A stretch of 64,000 nt of DNA from Gammaproteobacteria bacterium HGW-Gammaproteobacteria-1 (GCA_002840095.1 PGZL01000012.1:62001-126000); one strand, 5' to 3'; shown: positions 42,536 through 51,206, counted from the first letter of the stretch. Made by a program: numbers and translations. Notes: a model not told the origin generated them from the letters alone.

Positions 42536-43702
42536 ATGAACCGACCTCTCCGCCGTACCCTGATTTTTCTTCTCCCCGCTGCCGCCATTGCCGCCTTCGC
42601 CTGGTATGCGGCGCGTCCCCAGCCGGTTGCCGTGGTGGTGGCGCGGGTGCAGACCGGTCTGGTCGAGGCCACGGTCGCCAACACCCGCGCCGGCACGGTC
42701 AAGGCCTGCCGCCGCGCGCGGCTGGCGCCACCGCAGGGCGGACAGGTGGCGGAGCTGCTGGTGCGCAAGGGTGACCGCGTCAAGGAGGGGCAACTGCTGC
42801 TGCGTCTGTGGAACGACGATCTCGCGGCACAGGTGGCCTTGGCGCGCAGCGAGGCGCAGGCGGCCAGTGCCCGCGCCGACGAGACCTGCCTGCTGGCCGA
42901 CGTGGCGCGGCGCGAAGCCCAGCGCATCACGTCGCTGCACCAGCAGAAGCTGGTGTCCGACGAGCAGCGCGATCGCAGCGCCACCGACGCGCTGGCCCGT
43001 GCCGCGGGCTGCACCGCGGCCCGGGCCAGCGCGCGGGTGAGCAATGACCGGGTACAACTGAATGAGGCGCTGCTGGAGCGCACCCTGTTGCGCGCACCGT
43101 TTGCGGGCACGGTGGCGGAAACCACCGGCGAGGTCGGCGAATACGTCACGCCGTCGCCGCCGGGCATTCCCACCCCGCCCGCCGTGGATCTGGTCGACAA
43201 CAGCTGTCTTTACGTCGTCGCCCCCATCGATGAAATCGACGCGCCGCGGGTAACTGAAAACATGCCGGCGCGCATCCTGCTCGACGCCTTCGGCAACCGC
43301 CCCTTCCCGGGACACGTGCGCCGTATCGCCCCCTACGTGCTGGACGTGGAGAAGCAGGCGCGCACGGTGGAAGTGGAGGTGGAGTTCGACGAACCGCAGG
43401 AAACCATCCGCCTGCTGGCCGGCTACAGCGCCGACGCCGAGGTCATCCTGGACCGGCGCGAGGGCGTTTTGCGGATCCCCACCGAGGCCTTGCAGGAAGG
43501 CGGTCACGTATTGCTGTTCGACGATAGCCGCGGCGTCCTGGAACGGCGCAGCATCGAAACCGGCCTGGCCAACTGGCAACACACCGAGGTGCTCCGGGGC
43601 CTGGCGGAAGGCGACCGGGTGGTCACCTCCATCGATCGCGAAGGGGTGCGCGACGGCGCTGCGGCAACCGTGGAGGACAGCGCTTCCGGGACGGACCGAT
43701 GA
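42536..43702 (+). CDS. Periplasmic adaptor protein of a MacAB-type exporter
   Basis: The 388-residue membrane-fusion protein has an N-terminal TM anchor (LRRTLIFLLPAAAIAAFAWYA). A lipoyl-type half (LAPPQGGQVAELLVRKGDRVKEGQLLLRLWNDD), an alpha-helical hairpin and the second lipoyl half (LLRAPFAGTVAETTGEVGEYV) follow, then beta-barrel and membrane-proximal domains. Such adaptors link an inner-membrane ABC transporter to an outer-membrane channel (no TolC gene is visible here). It overlaps the ATPase gene by 4 bp, consistent with one operon; the substrate is unknown. Confidence 0.87.
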   Translation: MNRPLRRTLIFLLPAAAIAAFAWYAARPQPVAVVVARVQTGLVEATVANTRAGTVKACRRARLAPPQGGQVAELLVRKGDRVKEGQLLLRLWNDDLAAQVALARSEAQAASARADETCLLADVARREAQRITSLHQQKLVSDEQRDRSATDALARAAGCTAARASARVSNDRVQLNEALLERTLLRAPFAGTVAETTGEVGEYVTPSPPGIPTPPAVDLVDNSCLYVVAPIDEIDAPRVTENMPARILLDAFGNRPFPGHVRRIAPYVLDVEKQARTVEVEVEFDEPQETIRLLAGYSADAEVILDRREGVLRIPTEALQEGGHVLLFDDSRGVLERRSIETGLANWQHTEVLRGLAEGDRVVTSIDREGVRDGAAATVEDSASGTDR

Positions 43703-44373
43703 TCCGGCTGCAGGACATCGAGCGCGTCTTTGACGTCGGCGGCCAGCAGGTGCATGCGCTGCACCAGGTCAATCTCGACATCGAACGCGGTGCCTATGTC
43801 TCCATCATGGGCCCGTCGGGCTCGGGCAAGTCCACCCTGCTCAACCTCATCGGCCTGCTCGACCGGCCCAGCGCCGGCCGCTACCTGTTCGAGCAGCGGG
43901 ACATCACCGCTCTCTCCGACGACGAGCAGGCACAGGTGCGGCGCGAGCGCATCGGCTTCGTGTTCCAGTTCTTTCACCTGGTGCCGCGCCTCACCGCTGC
44001 CGAAAACATCGAACTGCCGCTGGTGCTGGCGGGCATGCCGCCGGCACAGCGCCGCACCAAGGTGAACGAGACGCTCAAGGCCTACGGGCTGAGCGAACGG
44101 GCCCATCACCGCCCGGATCAGCTGTCCGGCGGCCAGCGCCAGCGCGTCGCCATCGGCCGCGCCACCATCATCGAACCCGGCCTGCTGCTGGCGGACGAGC
44201 CCACCGGCAACCTGGATCGCGCCTCGGGCCACGAAGTGGTGGAGATACTGGAACAGCTCAACGCGCGCGGCATCACCCTGCTGGTGGTGACGCACGATCC
44301 GGAGCTGGGCCAGCGCGCGCGGCGCCGCCTGCGCATGGTGGATGGCGCCATCGTCGAGGACTCGGCGCAATGA
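43699..44373 (+). CDS. ABC transporter ATPase (MacB/LolD class)
   Basis: The 224-residue ATPase has a full nucleotide-binding domain: Walker A GPSGSGKSTLLNLIG, Q-loop FVFQFFHLVPRL, signature LSGGQRQRVAIGRA, Walker B LLLADEPTGNLD and H-switch VVTHDPELG. Length and motifs place it in the MacB/LolD mechanotransmission group. It overlaps the upstream adaptor and the downstream permease by 4 bp each, so the three are translationally coupled. Confidence 0.95.
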   Translation: MIRLQDIERVFDVGGQQVHALHQVNLDIERGAYVSIMGPSGSGKSTLLNLIGLLDRPSAGRYLFEQRDITALSDDEQAQVRRERIGFVFQFFHLVPRLTAAENIELPLVLAGMPPAQRRTKVNETLKAYGLSERAHHRPDQLSGGQRQRVAIGRATIIEPGLLLADEPTGNLDRASGHEVVEILEQLNARGITLLVVTHDPELGQRARRRLRMVDGAIVEDSAQ

Positions 44374-45575
44374 ATACCCGCGACCATCTGCGCTTCGCCT
44401 TTACCGCCCTGCGCGGGGCGCGGTTGCGCTCCGGGCTGATGCTGCTGGCCATGGCCATCGGCGTCGCCGCGGTGGTGGTCCTTTCCGCCCTGGGCGAAGG
44501 GGCACGGCGCTACGTGGTCGGGGAATTTTCCTCCCTCGGCACCCACCTGCTGATCGTCCTGCCCGGCCGCAACGAAACCACCGGCGGCGCGCCGCCCTTG
44601 ACCTCGGAGACCCCGCGCGATCTCACCCTGGACGACGCGGAGTCGCTGCTGCGCAGCAGTCACGTGCGGCTGGTCGCGCCGCTCAACGTCGGCTCCGCCG
44701 CCGTGTCCTGGCAAGGCCGCGAGCGCGAGGCCGTGGTCATGGGCACCACCCACGAGATGTACGAAGTGCGCCATTTCGCCTTGGCCCAGGGCCGCTTCCT
44801 GCCGCCGGGTGACGTGCATCATCCGCAGCCGGTGTGCGTGCTCGGCGCCAAACTGAAACATGAACTGTTCGGCAGCCAGCCGGCGCTGGGGGAACGCGTC
44901 CGCATCGGTGATCGCGGTTTCCGCGTCATCGGCATACTGCAGGAGCAGGGACAGTCGCTGGGCATGAATACCGACGAGCTGGCCATCATCCCGGTGCTGG
45001 CGGCACAGTCGCTGTTCAACACCAACTCGCTGTTCCGCATCCTGGTCGAGGCCGCATCGCGCGATGCGCTGGAGCCGGCGCAGCGTTTCATCGTCGCCAC
45101 CCTCAAGGCACGCCATGACGGCGAGGAGGATGTCACGGTCATCACCCAGGACTCGGTACTGGTCACCTTCGACCGCATCCTCGGTGCACTGACCATGACG
45201 GTGGCCGGCATCGCCGCCATCAGTCTGGTGGTGGCCGGCGTGCTGATCATGAACGTCATGCTGGTGGCCATCTCGCAGCGCACCGCCGAAATCGGCCTGC
45301 TCAAGGCACTGGGGGCGCCGGGCACGGTCATCCTGCGCCTGTTCCTCACCGAGGCGGCGCTGCTGTCACTGCTCGGCGCCGCCATCGGTCTTGCCGTCGG
45401 CGAGGCCAGCACCGCCCTGCTGCGCCGGTTGTATCCGACGTTGCCTTTCGGCGCGCCGCTGTGGGCCATCATCGCCGCCGTCACGATTGCACTCATCACC
45501 GGCCTCGCCTTCGGCGTGCTGCCGGCCCGCCGCGCCGCCCGCCTCGACCCGGTCCAGGCCCTGGCCCGGCGGTGA
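44370..45575 (+). CDS. ABC permease, FtsX/MacB type (first of two)
   Basis: The 401-residue permease has an N-terminal TM (LRFAFTALRGARLRSGLMLLAMAIGVAAVV), a large periplasmic MacB-like domain, then three C-terminal TM helices of the FtsX family. The linking VMLVAISQRTAEIGLLKALGAPG and the final PARRAARLDPVQAL are typical. It overlaps the ATPase by 4 bp. A second permease of the same family follows 132 bp downstream, after a repeat element, suggesting a heterodimeric exporter or a duplicated module. Confidence 0.9.
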   Translation: MNTRDHLRFAFTALRGARLRSGLMLLAMAIGVAAVVVLSALGEGARRYVVGEFSSLGTHLLIVLPGRNETTGGAPPLTSETPRDLTLDDAESLLRSSHVRLVAPLNVGSAAVSWQGREREAVVMGTTHEMYEVRHFALAQGRFLPPGDVHHPQPVCVLGAKLKHELFGSQPALGERVRIGDRGFRVIGILQEQGQSLGMNTDELAIIPVLAAQSLFNTNSLFRILVEAASRDALEPAQRFIVATLKARHDGEEDVTVITQDSVLVTFDRILGALTMTVAGIAAISLVVAGVLIMNVMLVAISQRTAEIGLLKALGAPGTVILRLFLTEAALLSLLGAAIGLAVGEASTALLRRLYPTLPFGAPLWAIIAAVTIALITGLAFGVLPARRAARLDPVQALARR

Positions 45576-45595
45576 CAGGATGAACCTCAAACCTT

Positions 45596-45668
45596 TGTCG
45601 CAGAGACGCAGAGACACAGAGATGTTTGTTGCATACATATGCTCTGCGCCTCAGCGTCTCTGCGGCAG
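45596..45668. repeat. Inverted octad repeat, CGCAGAGA family
   Basis: Left arm about 45599-45624 (CGCAGAGACGCAGAGACACA and on) and right arm 45642-45666 (CTCTGCGCCTCAGCGTCTCT and on), loop about 17 bp. It sits between the two permease genes of one probable operon. Confidence 0.82.
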
Positions 45669-45707
45669 ATGGGTTTTCCGCTTTCAATTTTTGTCCGGCA
45701 TACAGCC

Positions 45708-46907
45708 ATGATCACCCGCGACTTCATCAGGCTGACCGTGGGTTCGGTGATTGCGCAGCGCCTGCGCAGCTTTCTCACCGCGCTGGGTATCGCCATCGGC
45801 ATCGCCGCAGTGGTGTTGCTCACGGCCATCGGCGAGGGCATCCAACGTTACGTGCTGAACGAATTCACCCAATTCGGCACCAACCTCGTGGCGGTCAGCC
45901 CCGGCCGCACCACCACCATGGGGGCGTCGGTCGGCGCCTTCGGCAACACCCGGCCGCTCTCGCTGGACGACGCCGAGGCACTGAAGAAACTGCCGCGCGT
46001 CATAGGCGTGGAACCCGTCGTCGCCGGCAATGCCCTGGTGACCGCGGGCGAGAAGCAGCGCCGCACCAACGTCTACGGCGTCGGCCCGGCCTTCCCCGAG
46101 GTGTTCAATTTCCAGGTGGCCCGCGGCCGCTTTCTCCCGCCTGACGACCCGCGCGCCGCGCGCGCCTTCGCCGTGCTCGGCAGCCAGCTGCGCCAGGAGC
46201 TGTTCGGTGACGCCAATCCCCTGGGGCAGACCCTGCGTGTGGGCGGAGATCGCTACCGCATCGTCGGCGTGATGGACGCCAAGGGCCAGGTACTCGGTTT
46301 CGACATCGACGACACCGTGTACATTCCCGCCGCCAAGGCGCTGGATCTGTTCAACCGCGACAGCCTGATGGAGATCGACGTGTTGTACGAGGCCGGCGCC
46401 AACGTCGACGAAATCTCCGCCGGCATCCGCCGTATCCTGAGCGCCCGCCATGGCCGCGAGGACTTCACCATCATCACCCAGCAACAGATGCTCGACGTGC
46501 TCGGCTCGGTGCTGGACGTGCTCACCTTCGCCGTCGGCGCGCTGGGCGGGATTTCGCTGCTGGTAGGCGGCGTCGGCATCCTCACCATCATGACCATCGC
46601 CGTGCGGGAACGGACCTCGGAGATCGGCCTGCTGCGCGCCCTCGGCGCCGAACGGCGCCAGGTGCTGGCCTTGTTCCTGGGCGAAGCCACGGTGCTGGCC
46701 GCCATCGGGGGCCTGGCGGGTCTGCTGCTCGGTCTCGGTATCGCCTGGCTGCTCGATCTCGCACTGCCCGCCCTGCCGGTACACATCACCTGGAGCTACG
46801 TGGTAATCGCCGAAGTACTCGCCGCCGGCGTCGGCCTCATCGCCGGTGTCTGGCCGGCCCGCCACGCCGCCGGGCTCGACCCGGTGGAAGCCTTGCGCAC
46901 CGAATAG
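45708..46907 (+). CDS. ABC permease, FtsX/MacB type (second)
   Basis: The 399-residue paralogue of the preceding permease: N-terminal TM with VIAQRLRSFLTALGIAIGIAAVV, a periplasmic MacB-like domain (LVAVSPGRTTTMG, VARGRFLPPDDPRA) and C-terminal TMs with ILTIMTIAVRERTSEIGLLRALGAERRQV and PARHAAGLDPVEALRTE. Start 45708 gives the conserved N-terminus; an earlier frame start at 45639 lies in the repeat. One ATPase and two permeases suggest an asymmetric exporter. Confidence 0.9.
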   Translation: MITRDFIRLTVGSVIAQRLRSFLTALGIAIGIAAVVLLTAIGEGIQRYVLNEFTQFGTNLVAVSPGRTTTMGASVGAFGNTRPLSLDDAEALKKLPRVIGVEPVVAGNALVTAGEKQRRTNVYGVGPAFPEVFNFQVARGRFLPPDDPRAARAFAVLGSQLRQELFGDANPLGQTLRVGGDRYRIVGVMDAKGQVLGFDIDDTVYIPAAKALDLFNRDSLMEIDVLYEAGANVDEISAGIRRILSARHGREDFTIITQQQMLDVLGSVLDVLTFAVGALGGISLLVGGVGILTIMTIAVRERTSEIGLLRALGAERRQVLALFLGEATVLAAIGGLAGLLLGLGIAWLLDLALPALPVHITWSYVVIAEVLAAGVGLIAGVWPARHAAGLDPVEALRTE

Positions 46908-46976
46908 GCCTGTGTTTTGATTGCGCCCACCGGCCGCAGAGCCGGAGGCGTCACCAATAACCTGTGGAGGGAAACC

Positions 46977-47558
46977 ATGAAACGAGTCATCGCAATCACC
47001 CTGCTGTGCTGCGCGCCGCTGTCTTCGGCCCTGGCCGACAATCACGGCAACCAGGCCCGCGTGGACCGGAGCAAGGCCGTGGTGCAGGAATTTTTCGGCA
47101 AGCTGAAGGGCGAACTGGAGGCCGCCATGAAGGAAGGCGGCCCCATCAAGGCCATCGAGGTATGCAACCGCGTGGCGCCGGGCATCGCGCATGAACTGTC
47201 CAGCAAACACGACATGAACGTGGCGCGCACCAGCCTGAAGACCCGCAATCCCGACAATGCGCCAGACGCCTGGGAAACCGCGGTGCTGAAGAAGTTCGAG
47301 GAGCGCAAGGCCGCCGGTGAAAGTCCGGATACGCTGGCCTTCGCCGAGGTGGTGGATAGTGGCGGCAAAAAGGAATTCCGCTTCATGAAGGCCATCATCA
47401 TGCCGCCGGCGGACAAAATGCCCTGCCTCAAGTGCCACGGCACCGACATCGACCCGGCCGTCGCCGCCAAGCTGGACGCCCTGTATCCCAAGGACATGGC
47501 GCGCGGCTACAAGGCCGGTGACGTGCGCGGCGCCTTCACCCTGCGCCAGCCCATGTAA
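46977..47558 (+). CDS. DUF3365 (Tll0287-like) periplasmic heme c protein
   Basis: The 193-residue protein has a signal peptide (MKRVIAITLLCCAPLSSALA), then a Tll0287-like/DUF3365 domain with AIEVCNRVAPGIAHELSS, VARTSLKTRNPDNAPDAWE and one c-type heme motif CLKCHG near the C-terminus (MPPADKMPCLKCHGTDIDP). Such domains are proposed heme-based sensors or small electron carriers; this one has no attached signalling domain. Start 46977 follows GTGGAGGGAAACC, a strong ribosome-binding site. A terminator follows at 47582. Confidence 0.88.
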   Translation: MKRVIAITLLCCAPLSSALADNHGNQARVDRSKAVVQEFFGKLKGELEAAMKEGGPIKAIEVCNRVAPGIAHELSSKHDMNVARTSLKTRNPDNAPDAWETAVLKKFEERKAAGESPDTLAFAEVVDSGGKKEFRFMKAIIMPPADKMPCLKCHGTDIDPAVAAKLDALYPKDMARGYKAGDVRGAFTLRQPM

Positions 47559-47581
47559 TCGCGCTACGTGCCGCAGCAGGA

Positions 47582-47612
47582 TAAAGGGGGCCGGCGGCCC
47601 CCTTTATTTTTT
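47582..47612 (+). terminator. Rho-independent terminator after the DUF3365 gene
   Basis: TAAAGGGGGCC-G-GCGGCCCCCTTTA followed by TTTTTT, 24 bp downstream of the stop and just before the convergent DMT gene. Confidence 0.88.
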
Positions 47613-47618
47613 CCGCAC

Positions 47619-48503
47619 CTAGCGCCGCCGCAGAAACCGCAGCACCGGCCCGCCCCACTGATAGAGCAGCAGGCCGAACAGGATGCACGCCGTTCCCTGC
47701 CATACGCGCGCGTCGACGCTCTCGTCGTTGATCCAGTTGCCCAGCAACAGGGCCAGCACCGGCGTGATCAGCGTAATGACGGAAATCGCACCGGCCGACA
47801 GCCGCTTCAGCACGAAGAAATAGAGATTGAAGCCGACCACAGTGCCGAGCACCCCCAGATAGGCGATCGCGCCGGCGCTGCGTTGATCTAGCTGCTCCGG
47901 CCACTCCCGATCGAACAGCCCCCAGGTCAGCAGATAGGCAATCAGCGCCAGCAACAGCGCACCGCTATTCAAGGCCATGGGGTGCAGGGTGGCGCCGGTG
48001 CGCTTCACCCATATCGCGCTGGCCGCCTGCAACAGCACACCAAACAACACGGCGATGATGCCCTGCCAGGCGATATGTTCCAGTGTACGGCCGGCGATAA
48101 AGATCAACGCCAGGCCCGCGATCCCCAGCATCACACCGACTATCCGCAAGGGTGACAGGCTGCGCTCGTTCAGCCACCAGGCCGCCATGACACCGGTGAA
48201 CAGCGGCGTCAGTCCGTACAGCACCGAGATCAAGCCCGACGGTATTTGCTGGGCGCCCCAGTAGGTGCTCATCAAGGCACCGTACATCCCCAGCGCCGCC
48301 GCCACATAGGCACGGCGTGCATCGCGATGCCACGGCAGGTCTATGCGCAGCAGCCACAGCAGCAGCAGGCACAGCAGCGTGCCCAAGGCCATACGCGCAG
48401 TCACCGCAAACAAAAAACCTGCCCCCGCGCTGCTCCACTTGATGGCCAGCGGGGTGGTGGACCAAATCAGCACTATGCCCAGATAGGCGGCGGGAACCGA
48501 CAT
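47619..48503 (-). CDS. DMT superfamily (EamA) transporter
   Basis: The 294-residue protein has ten TM helices in two EamA halves. The first is YLGIVLIWSTTPLAIKWSSAG...GALMSTYWGAQQIPSGLISVLYGLTPLFTG, in order, and the second AIAYLGVLGTVVGFNLYFFVLKRLSAGAISVITLITPVLA. Substrates of this superfamily are diverse (amino acids, nucleotide sugars, drugs), so function stays open. The start at 48503 begins TM1. A terminator-like hairpin and a short ORF lie upstream. Confidence 0.9.
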   Translation of the reverse strand: MSVPAAYLGIVLIWSTTPLAIKWSSAGAGFLFAVTARMALGTLLCLLLLWLLRIDLPWHRDARRAYVAAALGMYGALMSTYWGAQQIPSGLISVLYGLTPLFTGVMAAWWLNERSLSPLRIVGVMLGIAGLALIFIAGRTLEHIAWQGIIAVLFGVLLQAASAIWVKRTGATLHPMALNSGALLLALIAYLLTWGLFDREWPEQLDQRSAGAIAYLGVLGTVVGFNLYFFVLKRLSAGAISVITLITPVLALLLGNWINDESVDARVWQGTACILFGLLLYQWGGPVLRFLRRR

Positions 48504-48522
48504 TTTTCTCAAGCTCCATAAA

Positions 48523-48557
48523 CAAAAAGGCCGCAGACTCAATGTCTGCGGCCTTGG
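48523..48557 (-). terminator. Rho-independent terminator (minus strand)
   Basis: On the minus strand AAGGCCGCAGAC-ATTGA-GTCTGCGGCCTT runs directly into TTTTTGTTTA. The 12 bp perfect stem ends the transcript coming from 49165 or from a short transcription unit in 48558-48709. Confidence 0.87.
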
Positions 48558-48580
48558 TGAAATTCCGTTTGCGGTTACGA

Positions 48581-48676
48581 CTAACCCGGCTTCACTCCTG
48601 CGGCACGCAGACGTAAAACGACACGCCATACGGCGCGTCGTACTGCGGGCATCGGTCGTGCATTCAGGTAAGCCAT
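48581..48676 (-). CDS. Possible small basic peptide or leader ORF (31 aa)
   Basis: A 31-codon frame beginning ATG at 48676 encodes a short peptide rich in Arg and Val (MAYLNARPMPAVRRAVWR and on) and stops just before the terminator at 48523. No Shine-Dalgarno is visible. A stem ACGACACGCC-ATAC-GGCGCGTCGT lies within it at 48628-48651. It could be a small protein, an untranslated RNA or the 3' tail of the glutaredoxin-like transcript. I cannot decide from sequence. Confidence 0.22.
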   Translation of the reverse strand: MAYLNARPMPAVRRAVWRVVLRLRAAGVKPG

Positions 48677-48709
48677 GGGACGTAAGCTACGCTGCCGCGG
48701 CGGCGGGCG

Positions 48710-49165
48710 TCAAGGTGTGGCACGCAAATGTCCGGCCTGCTCCAGCATGCCGGTGAGGCGGGTGGCGCTGAACCCGTTCATGCGTTCGTCGCCCACCAGA
48801 ATGATCGGCACGCCGGTTCCCTGCAGGCGACGGTAATCCTCCCGGCCCTTGCGGCTGGTTTCGATGTCGTATTCGGTAAAGGGCACGGCACGGGATTTCA
48901 GAAAGGCCTTGGCCCTGGTGCAGACGCCGCACCAGACGGCGCTATAGACCACCACCCGCTGTCCGCTGTCGAAGGTGCCCGGCGGCACCGGGGTCGATCC
49001 CACCTGGTTGTATTTCAGCTCGACACTTTCCGCCTTGCGCTCCGCCGGCGGTTCGTCGCCGAAGTGCACCTTGCCGTCGGCATCGGTCCAGCGATAGACA
49101 CCCGCGCCCCAGGCAGGCAGGGCCAGGAACAGCAACAAGAGTAATACCGGGCTATGCAGTTTCAC
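48710..49165 (-). CDS. Periplasmic DUF4124-glutaredoxin fusion protein
   Basis: The 151-residue exported protein has a signal peptide (MKLHSPVLLLLLFLALPAWG) and a DUF4124 domain (AGVYRWTDADGKVHFGDEPP). A glutaredoxin-like domain follows with VVYSAVWCGVCTRAKAFLKS (active site CGVC), GVPIILVGDERMNGFSATRL. It is likely a periplasmic thiol-disulfide protein; the substrate is unknown. Length and domain order match a recurring proteobacterial arrangement. A separate small gene and terminator lie upstream. Confidence 0.88.
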   Translation of the reverse strand: MKLHSPVLLLLLFLALPAWGAGVYRWTDADGKVHFGDEPPAERKAESVELKYNQVGSTPVPPGTFDSGQRVVVYSAVWCGVCTRAKAFLKSRAVPFTEYDIETSRKGREDYRRLQGTGVPIILVGDERMNGFSATRLTGMLEQAGHLRATP

Positions 49166-49224
49166 GGGCCGCTCCTGCAGCCATGGCGGAAGCCCAGCTT
49201 ACCGCGCCGCCGCCATCAAGCAAA

Positions 49225-49250
49225 AGCCCCGCCGGAGCGGGGCTTTTGGA
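49225..49250. terminator. Terminator-like hairpin between 48710-49165 and 49268-49474 genes
   Basis: AAAAGCCCCGC-CGGA-GCGGGGCTTTT is symmetrical with A and T flanks and lies 17 bp downstream of the small gene's stop (minus strand). Confidence 0.85.
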
Positions 49251-49267
49251 TAGAGGTTCTCTCCGGC

Positions 49268-49474
49268 TCAGGCGGCCTTCTTGCCCACCCAGGCCTTGTA
49301 GCCGTCCATCACCTGGTCATGGCCATCGCGGTAGCCGGCCTCATAGGCCTCGGTGATGTGCTGTTCGCCCCGGCGCGGGTTGTGCAGAAAACCGCAGGCC
49401 CAGCCGTCCATGTACTGCCGATCGACGCCGGCCTTCTCCATGGTATCCATCGCCTTGAAATAGGTGGTGTTCAT
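49268..49474 (-). CDS. Small conserved-looking protein of unknown function (68 aa)
   Basis: The 68-residue protein has a strong GGAGGCAAC ribosome-binding site before ATG 49474. It has a patterned sequence: AMDTMEKAGVDRQYMDGWACGFLHNP, then ITEAYEAGYRDGHDQVMDGYKAW in order, and a basic end. The glycine/tyrosine/tryptophan spacing loosely recalls ribosome modulation factor but the order differs and I do not assign it. It is framed by a terminator and is likely expressed as a single gene. Confidence 0.6.
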   Translation of the reverse strand: MNTTYFKAMDTMEKAGVDRQYMDGWACGFLHNPRRGEQHITEAYEAGYRDGHDQVMDGYKAWVGKKAA

Positions 49475-49585
49475 GTTGCCTCCTGATTACCTTGTTAGCC
49501 ATGTAGTTTTTTCCGGCCGCTGGCGGCCATGGGCATAACATAGTATTTCAGTAAACTATTTCAACCCCCCGTGAATTAAGGCAAT

Positions 49586-49975
49586 TCAGCGCAGAAGCAC
49601 GTCCAGCTGCTTTTCGCCCACGGCCCCGAGCATCACCTTCACCACCTTGCCGCCCTCCACCAGCACCAGGGTCGGCGTGGCGCGGATGCCGAACTGCCGC
49701 GCGGCAGCCGGCTGCCGCGAGACATCCACCTTCACCACATTGCCGTAGCGTTCCGCCATGGTGTCGATCAGCGGCGCCAGGGTCCGGCAGGGACCGCAAT
49801 GCTCGCTGCCGAAATAGAACAGCAGCTTGTCCTTGCCGCGCTGCTCCGGCGCCAGCAACGCCGCATAGTCGGGTGCGTCGTTCCCCTGCATGCGCTTGCT
49901 GCTGAGCCAGGCGAACAGGGGCATGGCCATGAACAGAGCCAATATGGCGATCAATATGAAAGGCAGGTATTCCAT
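49586..49975 (-). CDS. Membrane-anchored thioredoxin-like protein
   Basis: The 129-residue protein has an N-terminal TM (MEYLPFILIAILALFMAMPLF) and a thioredoxin domain with LLFYFGSEHCGPCRTLAPLID (CGPC active site), YGNVVKVDVSRQP and FGIRATPTLVLVEGGKVV (cis-Pro). The TM places it at the cytoplasmic membrane with the domain either side; a periplasmic face is likely from the anchor. ATG 49975 or 49990 are both possible starts; neither has a strong Shine-Dalgarno. Divergent from the lytic transglycosylase, with 50 bp between starts. Confidence 0.85.
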   Translation of the reverse strand: MEYLPFILIAILALFMAMPLFAWLSSKRMQGNDAPDYAALLAPEQRGKDKLLFYFGSEHCGPCRTLAPLIDTMAERYGNVVKVDVSRQPAAARQFGIRATPTLVLVEGGKVVKVMLGAVGEKQLDVLLR

Positions 49976-50024
49976 GACGAGGTCTCGCATTTGGCGGTGG
50001 CGATCGATGCGGTATGCTACGCCC

Positions 50025-51206
50025 ATGCAACGATTCAGCAAACTCACGTTCGCCTGCGCTGCGCTGCTCGCTCTCGCCGCCTGCTCCACCTACGACGTGG
50101 TAAAGATCGCCACCAGCGGCAACCCGAGCAGCACCGCCACCAGCATCGCCCGCTACAAGGCCGCCAGCTATCAGCAAAATCCGGTCCGCCTGGTGCAGGA
50201 TCTGCAGCAGGCGCAGCGCAATTACCAGAAGCTCGTGGACATACTCTCCGGCAAGGCCGGGGCGCAGTGGGGCAAAAAGGAAGCGGTGACCCCCAGCAAC
50301 AAGCGCTATGTCAAATACACGCAGAATTACATGAGCCGCGCCATCGTCCAGTTCGATCGGGGACTGGTCACGGTGGAGACGCTGGATCCGGCACGGCCGG
50401 AGCAAAGCCTGAAGAATGCCATCGTCACCACCCTGCTGACGCCGGACGATCCCCGCGCGGTGGACCTCTATTCGGACAAGAGCATCGCACTGTCCGGCCG
50501 TCCCTACCTGCACGGCCTGGTGGTGGATCAACGCGGCCGCGCCATCGACACCCCCGCGCTGGCGGAGGGCTATGCCGCCCATCTGCTGCAGACCGCGCGC
50601 CAGACGCGCATGGTGGACACCGAGCAGGGCAGCCGCCAGGTGCACTACGTGCAGATCACCATGGTGAGCGATTATGAAAACAAGCAGGCGCAGCGCTATG
50701 CCGCCAGCGTCGAAAAGCACGCCAAGCAGTATGGCGTCAGCAAGAGTTTGATCTACGCGGTAATGAAAACCGAAAGCGGCTTCAATCCCTTCGCGGTGAG
50801 CAGCGCGCCGGCCTACGGCCTGATGCAGCTGGTGCCGGAAACCGGCGGTCGCGACGCCTACCAGATGGTGAAGGGCTACGCCCACACCCCGAGCAAGGAA
50901 TATCTGTTCGATGCGGACAACAACATCGAACTGGGCTCCGCCTACCTCAACATCATCGAACAGCGCTACCTGGGACGCATCGAGCATCCGCTGACGCGCG
51001 AGTACTGCACCATCGCCGCCTACAACGGCGGCGCCGGCAACGTGCTCAACATGTTTTCCAAGGATCGCGCCAGGGCGCCGGAGGTGATCAACTCGCTGCC
51101 GCCGGCGGAGGTTTACCGCCGCCTGCGCGACGAGCACCCGCGCGACGAAACCCGGCGTTATCTGGTGAAGGTGCTGGAGGCGCGGCGCGAGTTCGTCAAT
51201 ATCTGA
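50025..51206 (+). CDS. Lytic murein transglycosylase, MltC-like lipoprotein
   Basis: The 393-residue protein has a lipobox (FACAALLALAACSTYD), an N-terminal DUF3393-type domain (KRYVKYTQNYMSRAIVQFDRG and LKNAIVTTLLTPDDPRAVDLYS in order) and a C-terminal soluble-transglycosylase domain. That domain has the catalytic Glu in AVMKTESGFNPFAVSSAPAYGLMQLVPET and the typical YNGGAGNVL. It cleaves the beta-1,4 bond between MurNAc and GlcNAc. The layout matches E. coli MltC, slightly longer. Start 50025 gives the lipobox position; longer starts would disrupt it. Confidence 0.92.
   Translation: MQRFSKLTFACAALLALAACSTYDVVKIATSGNPSSTATSIARYKAASYQQNPVRLVQDLQQAQRNYQKLVDILSGKAGAQWGKKEAVTPSNKRYVKYTQNYMSRAIVQFDRGLVTVETLDPARPEQSLKNAIVTTLLTPDDPRAVDLYSDKSIALSGRPYLHGLVVDQRGRAIDTPALAEGYAAHLLQTARQTRMVDTEQGSRQVHYVQITMVSDYENKQAQRYAASVEKHAKQYGVSKSLIYAVMKTESGFNPFAVSSAPAYGLMQLVPETGGRDAYQMVKGYAHTPSKEYLFDADNNIELGSAYLNIIEQRYLGRIEHPLTREYCTIAAYNGGAGNVLNMFSKDRARAPEVINSLPPAEVYRRLRDEHPRDETRRYLVKVLEARREFVNI

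Noticed and set aside
49268-49474. Ribosome modulation factor identity for the 68-residue gene
   Set aside because: The Gly/Tyr/Trp pattern is suggestive but the order and the Cys-Pro-Tyr core of Rmf are not present.
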